In this document: piece after piece, positions 57,932 through 64,000 of the stretch
How positions within the stretch are numbered: the stretch's first letter is position 1
Layout of the letters: each line of letters begins with the position of its first letter
Source of the DNA: Roseicella sp. DB1501
GTDB lineage: Bacteria; Pseudomonadota; Alphaproteobacteria; Acetobacterales; Acetobacteraceae
Length of the DNA stretch: 64,000 nucleotides
Assembly (NCBI RefSeq): GCF_013112485.1
Contig: NZ_JABFHG010000013.1
Span: 1-64,000 of the forward strand
Direction of reading: 5' to 3'
Made by a program: the position numbers and the translations under genes
The notes under the pieces: model-generated
Told to the model about the DNA's origin: nothing
What the model saw: the letters and a program-made list of their open reading frames with translations, nothing else
Database searches by the model: none

Positions 57932-58462
57932 TCAGGCGGCGAGCGCCGCCTCGCCGTCGAGCGTCGCGGCCGTCGCATGCACCACCGAGGCGATGCGCAC
58001 CGCGGCCTGCACCTGCTCCTTGCTCAGCCCGTGCTGCAGCACGACCTTCTCGTGGCTCTCCATGCACATGCCGCAGCCGTTGATGGCCGAGACGGCGAGC
58101 GACCAGAGCTCGAAGTCGATCTTGTCGACGCCCGGGCGCGCCATGACGTTCATGCGCAGCTTCGCCGGCATCTGGGCGTAGTCGCCCTGCACCAGATGGG
58201 TGAAGCGGTAATAGACGTTGTTCATGCCCATGATGCTGGCCGCGGCCTTGGCGGCGGTCAGCGCCTCTGGGCTCAGCTTCGGGCCGAACTCGTCCACGAT
58301 CTCCCTGATCACGGTCGGGTTGCGGGAGGCGAGGGCGGAGGCGACGAAGGTGCCGGCGCGCTGCTGCTCGGTCAGCACCGGCTCGGTGGCCAGGCTGCCG
58401 AGGTTGAGCTTCTGGTCCTTCGCATAGTCGGGCAGAGCGTTGCGCAGGGCTTCCAGCGACAT
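57932..58462 (-). CDS. ahpD: alkyl hydroperoxide reductase AhpD
   Basis: 176 aa, standard length. Active-site CxxC in [11 protein letters not shown] gives C130 and C133, with E118 and H137 at the same numbers as M. tuberculosis AhpD. This thiol-disulphide/weak peroxidase recycles AhpC with lipoamide-linked electrons in species studied. It lies downstream of the peroxiredoxin gene on the same strand, but a very strong 47-base inverted repeat separates them, so the two may be expressed at different levels. Confidence 0.95.
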   Translation of the reverse strand: MSLEALRNALPDYAKDQKLNLGSLATEPVLTEQQRAGTFVASALASRNPTVIREIVDEFGPKLSPEALTAAKAAASIMGMNNVYYRFTHLVQGDYAQMPAKLRMNVMARPGVDKIDFELWSLAVSAINGCGMCMESHEKVVLQHGLSKEQVQAAVRIASVVHATAATLDGEAALAA

Positions 58463-58492
58463 GGCGGGCTCCTCGAAGGGGCTGGTCGTTGC

Positions 58493-58539
58493 GGTGGGCC
58501 GAGCGGACGCGGCGGGGCCGCCCGTCCGCTCGGCCCACC
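58493..58539. repeat. 17-bp perfect inverted repeat between ahpC and ahpD
   Basis: GGTGGGCCGAGCGGACG (58493-58509) is exactly complementary to 58523-58539; GGCGG/CCGCC inside nearly closes the loop. As RNA this is an extremely stable hairpin in the ahpC-ahpD spacer. No T-run. Confidence 0.85.
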
Positions 58540-58623
58540 CGCCCGCCCGGTCCAGGTGAGCGGGGCCGGGTGGGCGGGGGAGGGAGACGCGGCGCGTCCC
58601 CCTCGATCAGCGGCGCCTGGGAC

Positions 58624-59199
58624 TCAGGCCGCCTTCTCGAACAGGTCCTGCGGCTTCAGGACCTCCTTGCCCTTCTCCCAGTTGCAGGGGCAGAGCTCGT
58701 CGGTCTGCAGCGCGTCGAGCACCCGCAGCACTTCCTGCGGGTTGCGGCCGACATTGAGGCCGTTCACCGCCGCCCACTGGATGGTGCCGTCCGGATCGAC
58801 GATGAAGGTGGCGCGCAGCGCGACGCCGGCCTCCTTGTCGAGGATGCCGAGCGCCTCGGACAGCTCGCGCTTGATGTCGGCGAGCATCGGGATCGGCAGG
58901 TCGCGGATGTCGTCGTTGTGGACGCGCCAGTTCAGGTGGACGAACTCGCTGTCGGTGGAGACGCCATAGACCACCGCGTCGCGGTCCGCGAACTCGCCGG
59001 CGAGCTTGCCGAAGGCGGCGATCTCGGTCGGGCAGATGAAGGTGAAGTCCTTCGGCCAGAAGAAGACGATCTTCCACTTGCCGGCATCGGACTCGGAGGT
59101 GATGCGGGTGAAGGACTTGCCGGGGCCGCCCAGGCCCTCGGGGCCACCCTTCACGGCGTCGAGGGCGAAGGAGGGGAACTTGTCGCCAACGGTCAGCAT
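58624..59199 (-). CDS. ahpC: peroxiredoxin AhpC
   Basis: 191 aa from ATG 59199. Peroxidatic Cys in FTFICPTEI (C56); C-terminal ELCPCNWEKG gives C170 and C172, one of which resolves the disulphide. This is the mycobacterial-type AhpC that works with AhpD rather than AhpF. Reduces organic and hydrogen peroxides in the cytoplasm. Divergent oxyR gene upstream is the expected regulator. Confidence 0.95.
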   Translation of the reverse strand: MLTVGDKFPSFALDAVKGGPEGLGGPGKSFTRITSESDAGKWKIVFFWPKDFTFICPTEIAAFGKLAGEFADRDAVVYGVSTDSEFVHLNWRVHNDDIRDLPIPMLADIKRELSEALGILDKEAGVALRATFIVDPDGTIQWAAVNGLNVGRNPQEVLRVLDALQTDELCPCNWEKGKEVLKPQDLFEKAA

Positions 59200-59436
59200 G
59201 CGGACATCCCTAGCGGTTGAATGCGGCGCCTTGCATGATGGACACCATGCTGCGCTGCACCAAATATTGGCGGCGCTGCCGTTCCAGGCAAATGAATAGT
59301 TTTGGGAAATGTAATCGAACGGATCGATGACACCGAACGCCTCGCCCACCTCCCGCCTGCCGGCCGCCATGGCTGATCCATGGCCAGGCTGGTCGCCCGC
59401 CCGGCCGCCCGCCGCGACTCACGATCGAGCGAGCCG
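59200..59436. promoter_or_regulatory. ahpC-oxyR divergent promoter region
   Basis: 237 bases between the two divergent genes, noticeably richer in A and T around 59260-59330 (AAATATTGG, GAATAGTTTTGGGAAATGTAATCG). An ATCGAACGGATCGAT near-palindrome lies at about 59312-59327. An OxyR site is expected here, but I could not find an exact ATAG-N7-CTAT match. Confidence 0.45.
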
Positions 59437-60366
59437 ATGACGGCGCTGCCGACGCCGCAGCAGCTCCGCTACCTGCTCGCCCTGGCCGATCACGGCCATT
59501 TCGGCCGCGCCGCCGCCGCCTGCGCGGTGACGCAATCCACCCTCTCGGCCGGCATCATCGCCCTCGAGCGGCAGCTCGACGCAACGCTGCTCGAGCGCGG
59601 CGCGACCAAGCGCCCGATCTTCACCCCGCTCGGCCTCGAGGTGATCGAGCGGGCCCGGCAGGCCATGGCGGCGCTGGAGGCGGTCGCGGAGACGGCGACG
59701 GCGGCGCGAGACCCGCTCTCCGGCTCGCTCCGCCTCGGCGTCATCCCGACCATCGGCCCCTTCCTGCTGCCGCGGCTGATGCCGACCCTGCGCCAGGCCT
59801 TCCCGCGCCTGCGGCTCTGGCTGCGCGAGGACCAGACCGAGCGGCTGCTGGCGCAGCTCGCCGCTGGCCGCCTCGACCTGCTGCTGCTGGCGCTGCCCTG
59901 CATCTGCGGCGAGGCGGAGACGCTCGCCTTCGCCCCCGACCCCTTCCTCGCCGCGCTGCCCGCCGGCCACCGGCTGGCGGCGCTCGACGAGGTGCCGATC
60001 GCCGCGCTGACGGCGGAGCGGCTGCTGCTGCTCGAGGACGGGCATTGCCTGCGCGAGCACGCCCTCGATGCCTGCGGCCTGCCGCGCGCCGCCATCCCGA
60101 GCGAGGAGGGCTTCGCCGCCACCTCGCTGCACACGCTGGTGCAGATGGTGGCGAGCGGGCTCGGCGTGACCCTGGTGCCGCGGCTGGCGGTGCAGGGCGG
60201 CGTGCTGGCCGGCGCGGCGGTCGAGGTGCGGCCGGTGGCCGGCAAGGACGAGGCGGCCCCGGCGCCCGGCCGCAGCCTGGCCCTTGCGTGGCGGCCGCGC
60301 AGCCCCCGGGCCGGCGAGTTCCGCGACCTCGCCCGCGCCATTGCCGAGGCGGTGCAGGCCGGGTAA
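59437..60366 (+). CDS. oxyR: hydrogen peroxide-inducible activator OxyR
   Basis: 309 aa from ATG 59437. LysR fold: helix-turn-helix HGHFGRAAAACAVTQSTLS, and OxyR-type effector domain with the redox pair C204 and C213 in EDGHCLREHALDACG, nine residues apart as in E. coli (C199, C208). Peroxide forms the disulphide and activates ahpC and related genes. GHFGRAAA...TQSTLSAGI is also the OxyR signature within LysR proteins. Divergent from ahpC. Confidence 0.94.
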   Translation: MTALPTPQQLRYLLALADHGHFGRAAAACAVTQSTLSAGIIALERQLDATLLERGATKRPIFTPLGLEVIERARQAMAALEAVAETATAARDPLSGSLRLGVIPTIGPFLLPRLMPTLRQAFPRLRLWLREDQTERLLAQLAAGRLDLLLLALPCICGEAETLAFAPDPFLAALPAGHRLAALDEVPIAALTAERLLLLEDGHCLREHALDACGLPRAAIPSEEGFAATSLHTLVQMVASGLGVTLVPRLAVQGGVLAGAAVEVRPVAGKDEAAPAPGRSLALAWRPRSPRAGEFRDLARAIAEAVQAG

Positions 60367-60368
60367 CC

Positions 60369-60416
60369 GGGCGCCAGGGCGCCAGGGCGCCAGGGCGCCA
60401 GGGCGCCAGGGCGCCG
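60369..60416. repeat. six tandem 8-bp repeats (GGGCGCCA)
   Basis: Five perfect copies of GGGCGCCA (60369-60408) and a sixth ending in G (60409-60416). The core GGCGCC is its own complement. The array lies between the oxyR stop and the acyl-CoA dehydrogenase start, ending about 22 bases before its ATG. Copy number could change by slippage. Confidence 0.9.
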
Positions 60417-60438
60417 CCGCCCGCCGGGAGGGAAACGC

Positions 60439-61701
60439 ATGCAGGATGGGCTGACGCCGGCGCAGGCCGGGCTGCGCGACCGGGCGCGGGAGCTGGCGCG
60501 CGAGGCCGCGGCGCAGGCGGCCGAGACCGACCGGACCGAGGCCTATCCCTGGCCGATGGTGCGCCGCATGACCGAGGCCGGCTTCCTCGGCCTCACCATC
60601 CCGCGCGCCTATGGCGGGGCGGGCCTCTCCTGCTTCGACGCCGTTCTCGTCATCGAGGAATTCGCCAGGGCCTGCGCCGTCTGCGGCCGCATCGCGGTCG
60701 AGGCCAATATGGGCGCGATCGGCGCCGTCATGGCCTATGGCACCGAGGCGCAGAAGCGGCTCGCCGCCGATCTCGTCCTCGCCGGCGACAAGCCGGCCAT
60801 CTGCATCACCGAGCCGGAGGCCGGCTCGGCCGCGACCGAGATGACCACGCGCGCGGTGCGGCATGGCGACACCTGGGTGATCGACGGCGTGAAGCACTGG
60901 ATCACCGGCGGCGGCGTCTCCCGCCTGCACCTGATCTTCGCCCGCGCCATCGAGGACGGGGAGGAGCGCGGCATCGGCGGCTTCCTGGTGGCGCGGGGCG
61001 GGGAGGGGGATCCGCCCGGCCTCGTCATCCATCGCCGCATCCCCTCCATGGGGCTGCGCGGCATGCCGGAGGCGGAGATCCACCTGCGCGGGCTGGAGGT
61101 GCCGGATGCCATGGTGCTGCGGCCGCCGGGCGGCTTCGCCCGCGGCTTCGGCCGGCTGATGGAGGCCTATAACGGCCAGCGCGTCGGTGCCGCGACGGCC
61201 GCCCTCGGCATCGCCGCCGGCGCCTATGAGGCGGCGCTGGCCCGGGCCGTGGCGCGACGGCAATTCGGCCGGCCGATCGCCGAGTTCCAGGGCCTCGGCT
61301 GGATACTGGCCGACATGTCCATCCAGCTCGAGGCGGCGCGGGCCCTGGTCTGGCGCGCCGCCCGCAGCGCCGGACCTGGTGATGGTGCCCCAGGTGCGGG
61401 TGACGGAGCCACGGGCTTCCCCGACCGGCTGGCCGCCGCCCAGGCCAAGGTGCTCGCCGCCGACACCGCCATCGCGGTCACCAACCAGGCGCTGCAGGTC
61501 TGGGGGGCCGAAGGCTACAGCCGCGACAACCCGATGGAGCGGCATGTCCGCGACGCCCGGATGTTCGCCATCGCCGGCGGCACGGCGCAGGTGCTGCGCA
61601 CCCAGGTGGCGGAGGGCATCCTCGGCCGCCGACTGCCGCAGACGCTGGAGGGGCTGCTGCGGCTCGCCGCCGAGGAGGCCGCTGGCGGACGCGCTGGTTG
61701 A
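60439..61701 (+). CDS. acyl-CoA dehydrogenase
   Basis: 420 aa from ATG 60439, with GGGAGGGAAAC upstream. Motifs: [19 protein letters not shown] (FAD/substrate loop), [19 protein letters not shown], and the C-terminal [36 protein letters not shown]. The last motif has AGGT where many enzymes have EGT with the catalytic Glu, as is known in some subfamilies. A Gly-rich insert (~313-325, [13 protein letters not shown]) interrupts the C-terminal helices. Its upstream spacer holds the 8-bp tandem repeat; its stop codon overlaps the rpmJ promoter. Confidence 0.93.
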   Translation: MQDGLTPAQAGLRDRARELAREAAAQAAETDRTEAYPWPMVRRMTEAGFLGLTIPRAYGGAGLSCFDAVLVIEEFARACAVCGRIAVEANMGAIGAVMAYGTEAQKRLAADLVLAGDKPAICITEPEAGSAATEMTTRAVRHGDTWVIDGVKHWITGGGVSRLHLIFARAIEDGEERGIGGFLVARGGEGDPPGLVIHRRIPSMGLRGMPEAEIHLRGLEVPDAMVLRPPGGFARGFGRLMEAYNGQRVGAATAALGIAAGAYEAALARAVARRQFGRPIAEFQGLGWILADMSIQLEAARALVWRAARSAGPGDGAPGAGDGATGFPDRLAAAQAKVLAADTAIAVTNQALQVWGAEGYSRDNPMERHVRDARMFAIAGGTAQVLRTQVAEGILGRRLPQTLEGLLRLAAEEAAGGRAG

Positions 61702-61726
61702 CACGCCGCCGCCGTTTCCCTAAACG
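61698..61726 (+). promoter_or_regulatory. rpmJ promoter overlapping the upstream stop codon
   Basis: Consensus TTGACA (61698-61703), 17-base spacer, TAAACG (61721-61726). The TTGACA contains the TGA stop of the dehydrogenase gene (61699-61701). Confidence 0.7.
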
Positions 61727-61751
61727 CGCCCGCTCGAAAAGGTCCGCCGAG

Positions 61752-61877
61752 ATGAAGATCCGCAACAGCCTCAAATCCGCGAAGACTCGCGACAAGAACT
61801 GCGTGGTGGTGCGCCGCCGTGGCCGCCTCTACGTGCTCAACAAGAAGAACCCGCGCCTCAAGGCCCGCCAGGGCTAA
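61752..61877 (+). CDS. rpmJ: 50S ribosomal protein L36
   Basis: 41 aa: [20 protein letters not shown] then [21 protein letters not shown]. This is the longer L36 form (38 aa in the zinc type) with just one Cys, so it is the zinc-independent 'C-' paralogue type. Structural component of the large ribosomal subunit. The gene stands alone with its own promoter and terminators, as is common for rpmJ in alphaproteobacteria. Confidence 0.96.
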   Translation: MKIRNSLKSAKTRDKNCVVVRRRGRLYVLNKKNPRLKARQG

Positions 61878-61920
61878 GAACGCCCCGCAAAACCGCGTCG
61901 CGGAGGCCCATCTGCCCAGG

Positions 61921-61975
61921 AACCGTCGCAGCCTGCCGCGGCAAAGCCGCAGCAGGGCAGCGGAAAGCGACGGTT
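61921..61975 (+). terminator. long nested hairpin after rpmJ
   Basis: AACCGTCGC (61921-61929) pairs with GCGACGGTT (61967-61975), enclosing CCTGC.GCGGC-AAA-GCCGC.GCAGG, followed by TTTT. Likely rho-independent terminator 44 bases after the rpmJ stop. Confidence 0.7.
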
Positions 61976-62067
61976 TTGATGGACATTTCAGAGGCCGCTC
62001 CCCGGCTGCGACCGGCCTCCGGGGCCGGCGGCATGGCGGGGAGGCGTTTCCAGGGTTCGGTTTGAAC

Positions 62068-62100
62068 AACCCGCCTGCGGCGCCGGCCGCGGCGGGTTTT
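62068..62100 (+). terminator. second terminator before the convergent gene
   Basis: AACCCGCC (62068-62075) pairs with GGCGGGTT (62091-62098), with inner GCGGC/GCCGC, and ends in TTTT (62097-62100). It also lies just beyond the stop of the minus-strand gene at 62125, so may serve both directions. Confidence 0.65.
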
Positions 62101-62124
62101 CTGCTGTCCGGCGCCGGGACGCCT

Positions 62125-62484
62125 CTATTGCGGCGTCAGGATTTCCGTCCCGAGGCCGCCGCCGGTGGTCCAGTGGCCGCGCAGCTTGCCGTCGGGATCG
62201 ACCTCGAAGACCGAGACTCCCGGCCGTCCCTCGATGACGAAGGAGATGGCGAGCACGCCGCCATTGATCAGGCCGAGGCCGAGGATCTGCTCCCGCCCCA
62301 CCCGCCAATTCGCCAGCCAGCTTCCCGCCGGGCCGGGGCGGAGCAGGAGCTGCCCCTCATAGGTGCTGCCATCCGGATTGGTGCCCTCCACCGCATAGGC
62401 GCCCTCGCGGATCTGGGCAAAGGCCGGCGTGGCGAGGCCGAGCACGAGGGCGGCAGCGAGGAGCCAGGACGGAAAACGGGGCAC
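62125..62484 (-). CDS. small secreted protein of unknown function
   Basis: 119 aa from GTG 62484, chosen for GGAG 8 bases upstream and because it gives a clean signal peptide (PRFPSWLLAAALVLGLATPAFAQ). The mature ~96 residues are a beta-rich repeat-like protein: GAYAVEGTNPDGSTYEGQLLLR, quoted in part, then GSWLANWRVGREQILGLG, FVIEGRPGVSVFEV and LRGHWTTGGGLGTEILTP. No family name recalled; similar periplasmic proteins are common in Acetobacteraceae and Rhizobiales. An upstream in-frame ATG at 62592 would add an implausible basic leader. Confidence 0.7.
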   Translation of the reverse strand: MPRFPSWLLAAALVLGLATPAFAQIREGAYAVEGTNPDGSTYEGQLLLRPGPAGSWLANWRVGREQILGLGLINGGVLAISFVIEGRPGVSVFEVDPDGKLRGHWTTGGGLGTEILTPQ

Positions 62485-62615
62485 GCGCGTCTCCAGAGGA
62501 TCGTTGGGCCGGGAAACTGCCCGCGCCGCCCGGCAGCGGCAAGCGTGCCGCTTGCCCGGCGCCGCCCGGAAGCCCATTTTCCGCCGGACCACATGCCTGA
62601 GCAGGAGAGAGTGAC

Positions 62616-64000
62616 GTGATCAGCCTGCCCGATCCCAAGCCGGCGGTGCTGGCCCGGCGCGCCGAGATCGTCGCCGCCCTGCGCGCCCTGGTCCCGACCG
62701 GCCCGCTCGGCGAGGGGGTGATCAGCGAGGAACTGCGGCTCAAGCCCTATGAGACCGACGGGCTTTCCGCCTACCGGCAGCCGCCGCTCGCGGTGGTGCT
62801 GCCGGAGACCACCGAGCAGGTCGCCGCCGTGCTGCGCTACTGCCATGCCAACGGCATCCGAGTGATCCCGCGCGGCGCCGGCACCAGCCTCTCCGGTGGT
62901 GCGCTGCCGCTGGCGGATGCGGTGGTGATCGGGCTGATGCGCATGAATCGCATCCTGGAGGTGGATTACGAGGACCGCCTGGCGGTGGTCGAGGCCGGCG
63001 TCACCAATCTCGGCATCACCAACCACGTCGCGGCCGACGGCTTCTTCTATGCCCCCGACCCGTCGAGCCAGCTCGCCTGCATGATCGGCGGCAACGTCAA
63101 CATGAACTCGGGCGGGGCGCATTGCCTGAAATACGGCGTCACCGCCAACAACCTGCTCGGCCTGAAGCTCGTCACCATCGAGGGCGAGATCATCGAGGTC
63201 GGCGGCCGCCACCTGGATGCGGCCGGCTATGACTGGCTCGGCCTGCTGACCGGCTCGGAGGGGCAGCTCGCCATCGTCACTGAGGTGACGGTCCGCATCC
63301 TGCGCGCCGCCGAGGGGCAGCGCGCCATGCTCGCCGCCTTCAAGGGCACCGAGATCGCCGGCGCGGCGGTCGATGCCATCATCGCCTCGGGCATCATCCC
63401 GGTCGCGCTCGAATTCATGGACAAGCCCTGCATCCATGCCTGCGAGGCCTTCGCCCATGCCGGCTACCCGCTGGAGGCCGAGGCGATGCTGATCATCGAG
63501 GTCGAGGGCAGCACCGAGGAGCAGGACATGCTGCTCGGCAAGCTGAAGGAGATCTGCGGCCGCTTCGACCCGATCAGCCTGAAGGTGGCGCAGACGGCCG
63601 AGGAGAGCATGGCGATCTGGAAGGGCCGCAAGGGCGCCTTCGGCGCGGTCGGCCGCATCTCGCCCGACTATCTCTGCATGGACGGCACCATCCCGACTGG
63701 CGAGCTGCCGCATGTGCTGAAGCGCATCGGCGAGATGAGCGCGGAATACGGGCTGCAGGTGGCGAATGTCTTCCATGCCGGCGACGGCAACCTGCACCCG
63801 CTCATCATGTTCGACGCCAACGACCCGGAGAGCTTCCACAAGGCCGAGGCCTTCGGCGCCGACATCCTGAAGCTCTGCGTCGAGGTCGGCGGCTGCCTCA
63901 CCGGCGAGCACGGCGTCGGCGTCGAGAAGCGCGACCTGATGGGGGTGCAGTTCAGCCCCTCGGAGCTCGCCCTGCAGCGCGCCATCAAGGGCGCCTTCGA
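62616..64000 (+). CDS. glcD: FAD-linked oxidase, glycolate oxidase GlcD type (partial, runs off the right edge)
   Basis: At least 461 codons from GTG 62616, with GCAGGAGAGAG upstream; no stop before 64000. VAO-type FAD-binding domain: VVLPETTEQVAAVLRYC, RGAGTSLSGGALPLADA, PSSQLACMIGGNVNMNSGG and GLLTGSEGQLAIVTEVTV. The C-terminal FAD-oxidase cap holds VFHAGDGNLHPLIMFD and GGCLTGEHGVGVEKRDLM, typical of GlcD, the FAD subunit of glycolate oxidase (glycolate to glyoxylate). glcE and glcF would be expected to the right, outside the window. Confidence 0.92.
   Translation, partial: MISLPDPKPAVLARRAEIVAALRALVPTGPLGEGVISEELRLKPYETDGLSAYRQPPLAVVLPETTEQVAAVLRYCHANGIRVIPRGAGTSLSGGALPLADAVVIGLMRMNRILEVDYEDRLAVVEAGVTNLGITNHVAADGFFYAPDPSSQLACMIGGNVNMNSGGAHCLKYGVTANNLLGLKLVTIEGEIIEVGGRHLDAAGYDWLGLLTGSEGQLAIVTEVTVRILRAAEGQRAMLAAFKGTEIAGAAVDAIIASGIIPVALEFMDKPCIHACEAFAHAGYPLEAEAMLIIEVEGSTEEQDMLLGKLKEICGRFDPISLKVAQTAEESMAIWKGRKGAFGAVGRISPDYLCMDGTIPTGELPHVLKRIGEMSAEYGLQVANVFHAGDGNLHPLIMFDANDPESFHKAEAFGADILKLCVEVGGCLTGEHGVGVEKRDLMGVQFSPSELALQRAIKGAF

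Noticed and set aside
60369..60416. Considered as a CRISPR array
   Set aside because: Units are 8 bases, contiguous with no spacers.

Overview
The window is a GC-rich (visually about 70% or more), densely packed alphaproteobacterial chromosome segment. Codon use, gene content (type II citrate synthase, many acyl-CoA and amidohydrolase genes, hydantoinase operon, OxyR/AhpC/AhpD) and style suggest Rhodospirillales/Acetobacteraceae, perhaps Roseomonas-like; this is inference, since no rRNA or other marker gene is present. No prophage, CRISPR array or complete insertion sequence is visible. Because GC is so high, many long antisense ORFs exist; I treat them as shadows.

Layout. 1-1280: a lower-GC, foreign-looking edge with the end of an IS66 transposase and small unknown genes. 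1.3-9 kb: gltA, a SixA phosphatase/CHAD pair, a DUF6134-like secreted protein, a creatininase-family enzyme, a GNAT acetyltransferase, a metallophosphoesterase and a fasciclin protein. 8.8-18.4 kb: the ligase-associated DNA repair set (PdeM, Lhr-like helicase, MBL exonuclease, ATP-dependent ligase), split into two diverging arms by a Rieske/FAD oxidoreductase and a sensor kinase. 18.4-21.8 kb: nitroreductase, HpcH-type aldolase, glyoxalase I, and an iron-storage pair (bfd, bfr) preceded by a Fur-like palindrome. 21.8-25.6 kb: a translationally coupled penicillin-acylase/GH3 pair. 25.9-36 kb: signalling (a kinase with an ethylene-receptor-like membrane domain and its receiver, two chemotaxis receptors), a flavin reductase, an MBL hydrolase and a DUF35/thiolase pair.

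36-38.5 kb: tRNA-Val(GAC), an N-formylglutamate amidohydrolase, a well-formed candidate small RNA (37274-37361, minus) carrying UUUCCUCCCU in a loop, and a lytic transglycosylase-like protein. 38.5-46.9 kb: CaiB CoA-transferase plus acyl-CoA dehydrogenase divergent from a LysR regulator, a ThDP enzyme, a D-aminoacylase-type amidohydrolase divergent from an ABC amino-acid-type binding protein. 47.1-55.3 kb: a hyuC-hyuA-hyuB operon, an SDR, a D-2-hydroxyacid dehydrogenase and a second MBL hydrolase. 55.3-64 kb: a frameshifted amidohydrolase, an EAL protein, the ahpC/ahpD/oxyR peroxide module, an acyl-CoA dehydrogenase behind an 8-bp tandem repeat, rpmJ, a small secreted protein and the start of a GlcD-type oxidase running off the edge.

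Themes: scavenging and breakdown of amides, cyclic ureides and acyl-CoA compounds; oxidative-stress and DNA repair; sensory input. The intergenic DNA is unusually structured: a ~100-bp repeat found behind two unrelated genes, a second ~45-bp palindromic repeat at two sites, hairpin strings on both sides of the helicase gene, and a very long perfect inverted repeat between ahpC and ahpD.
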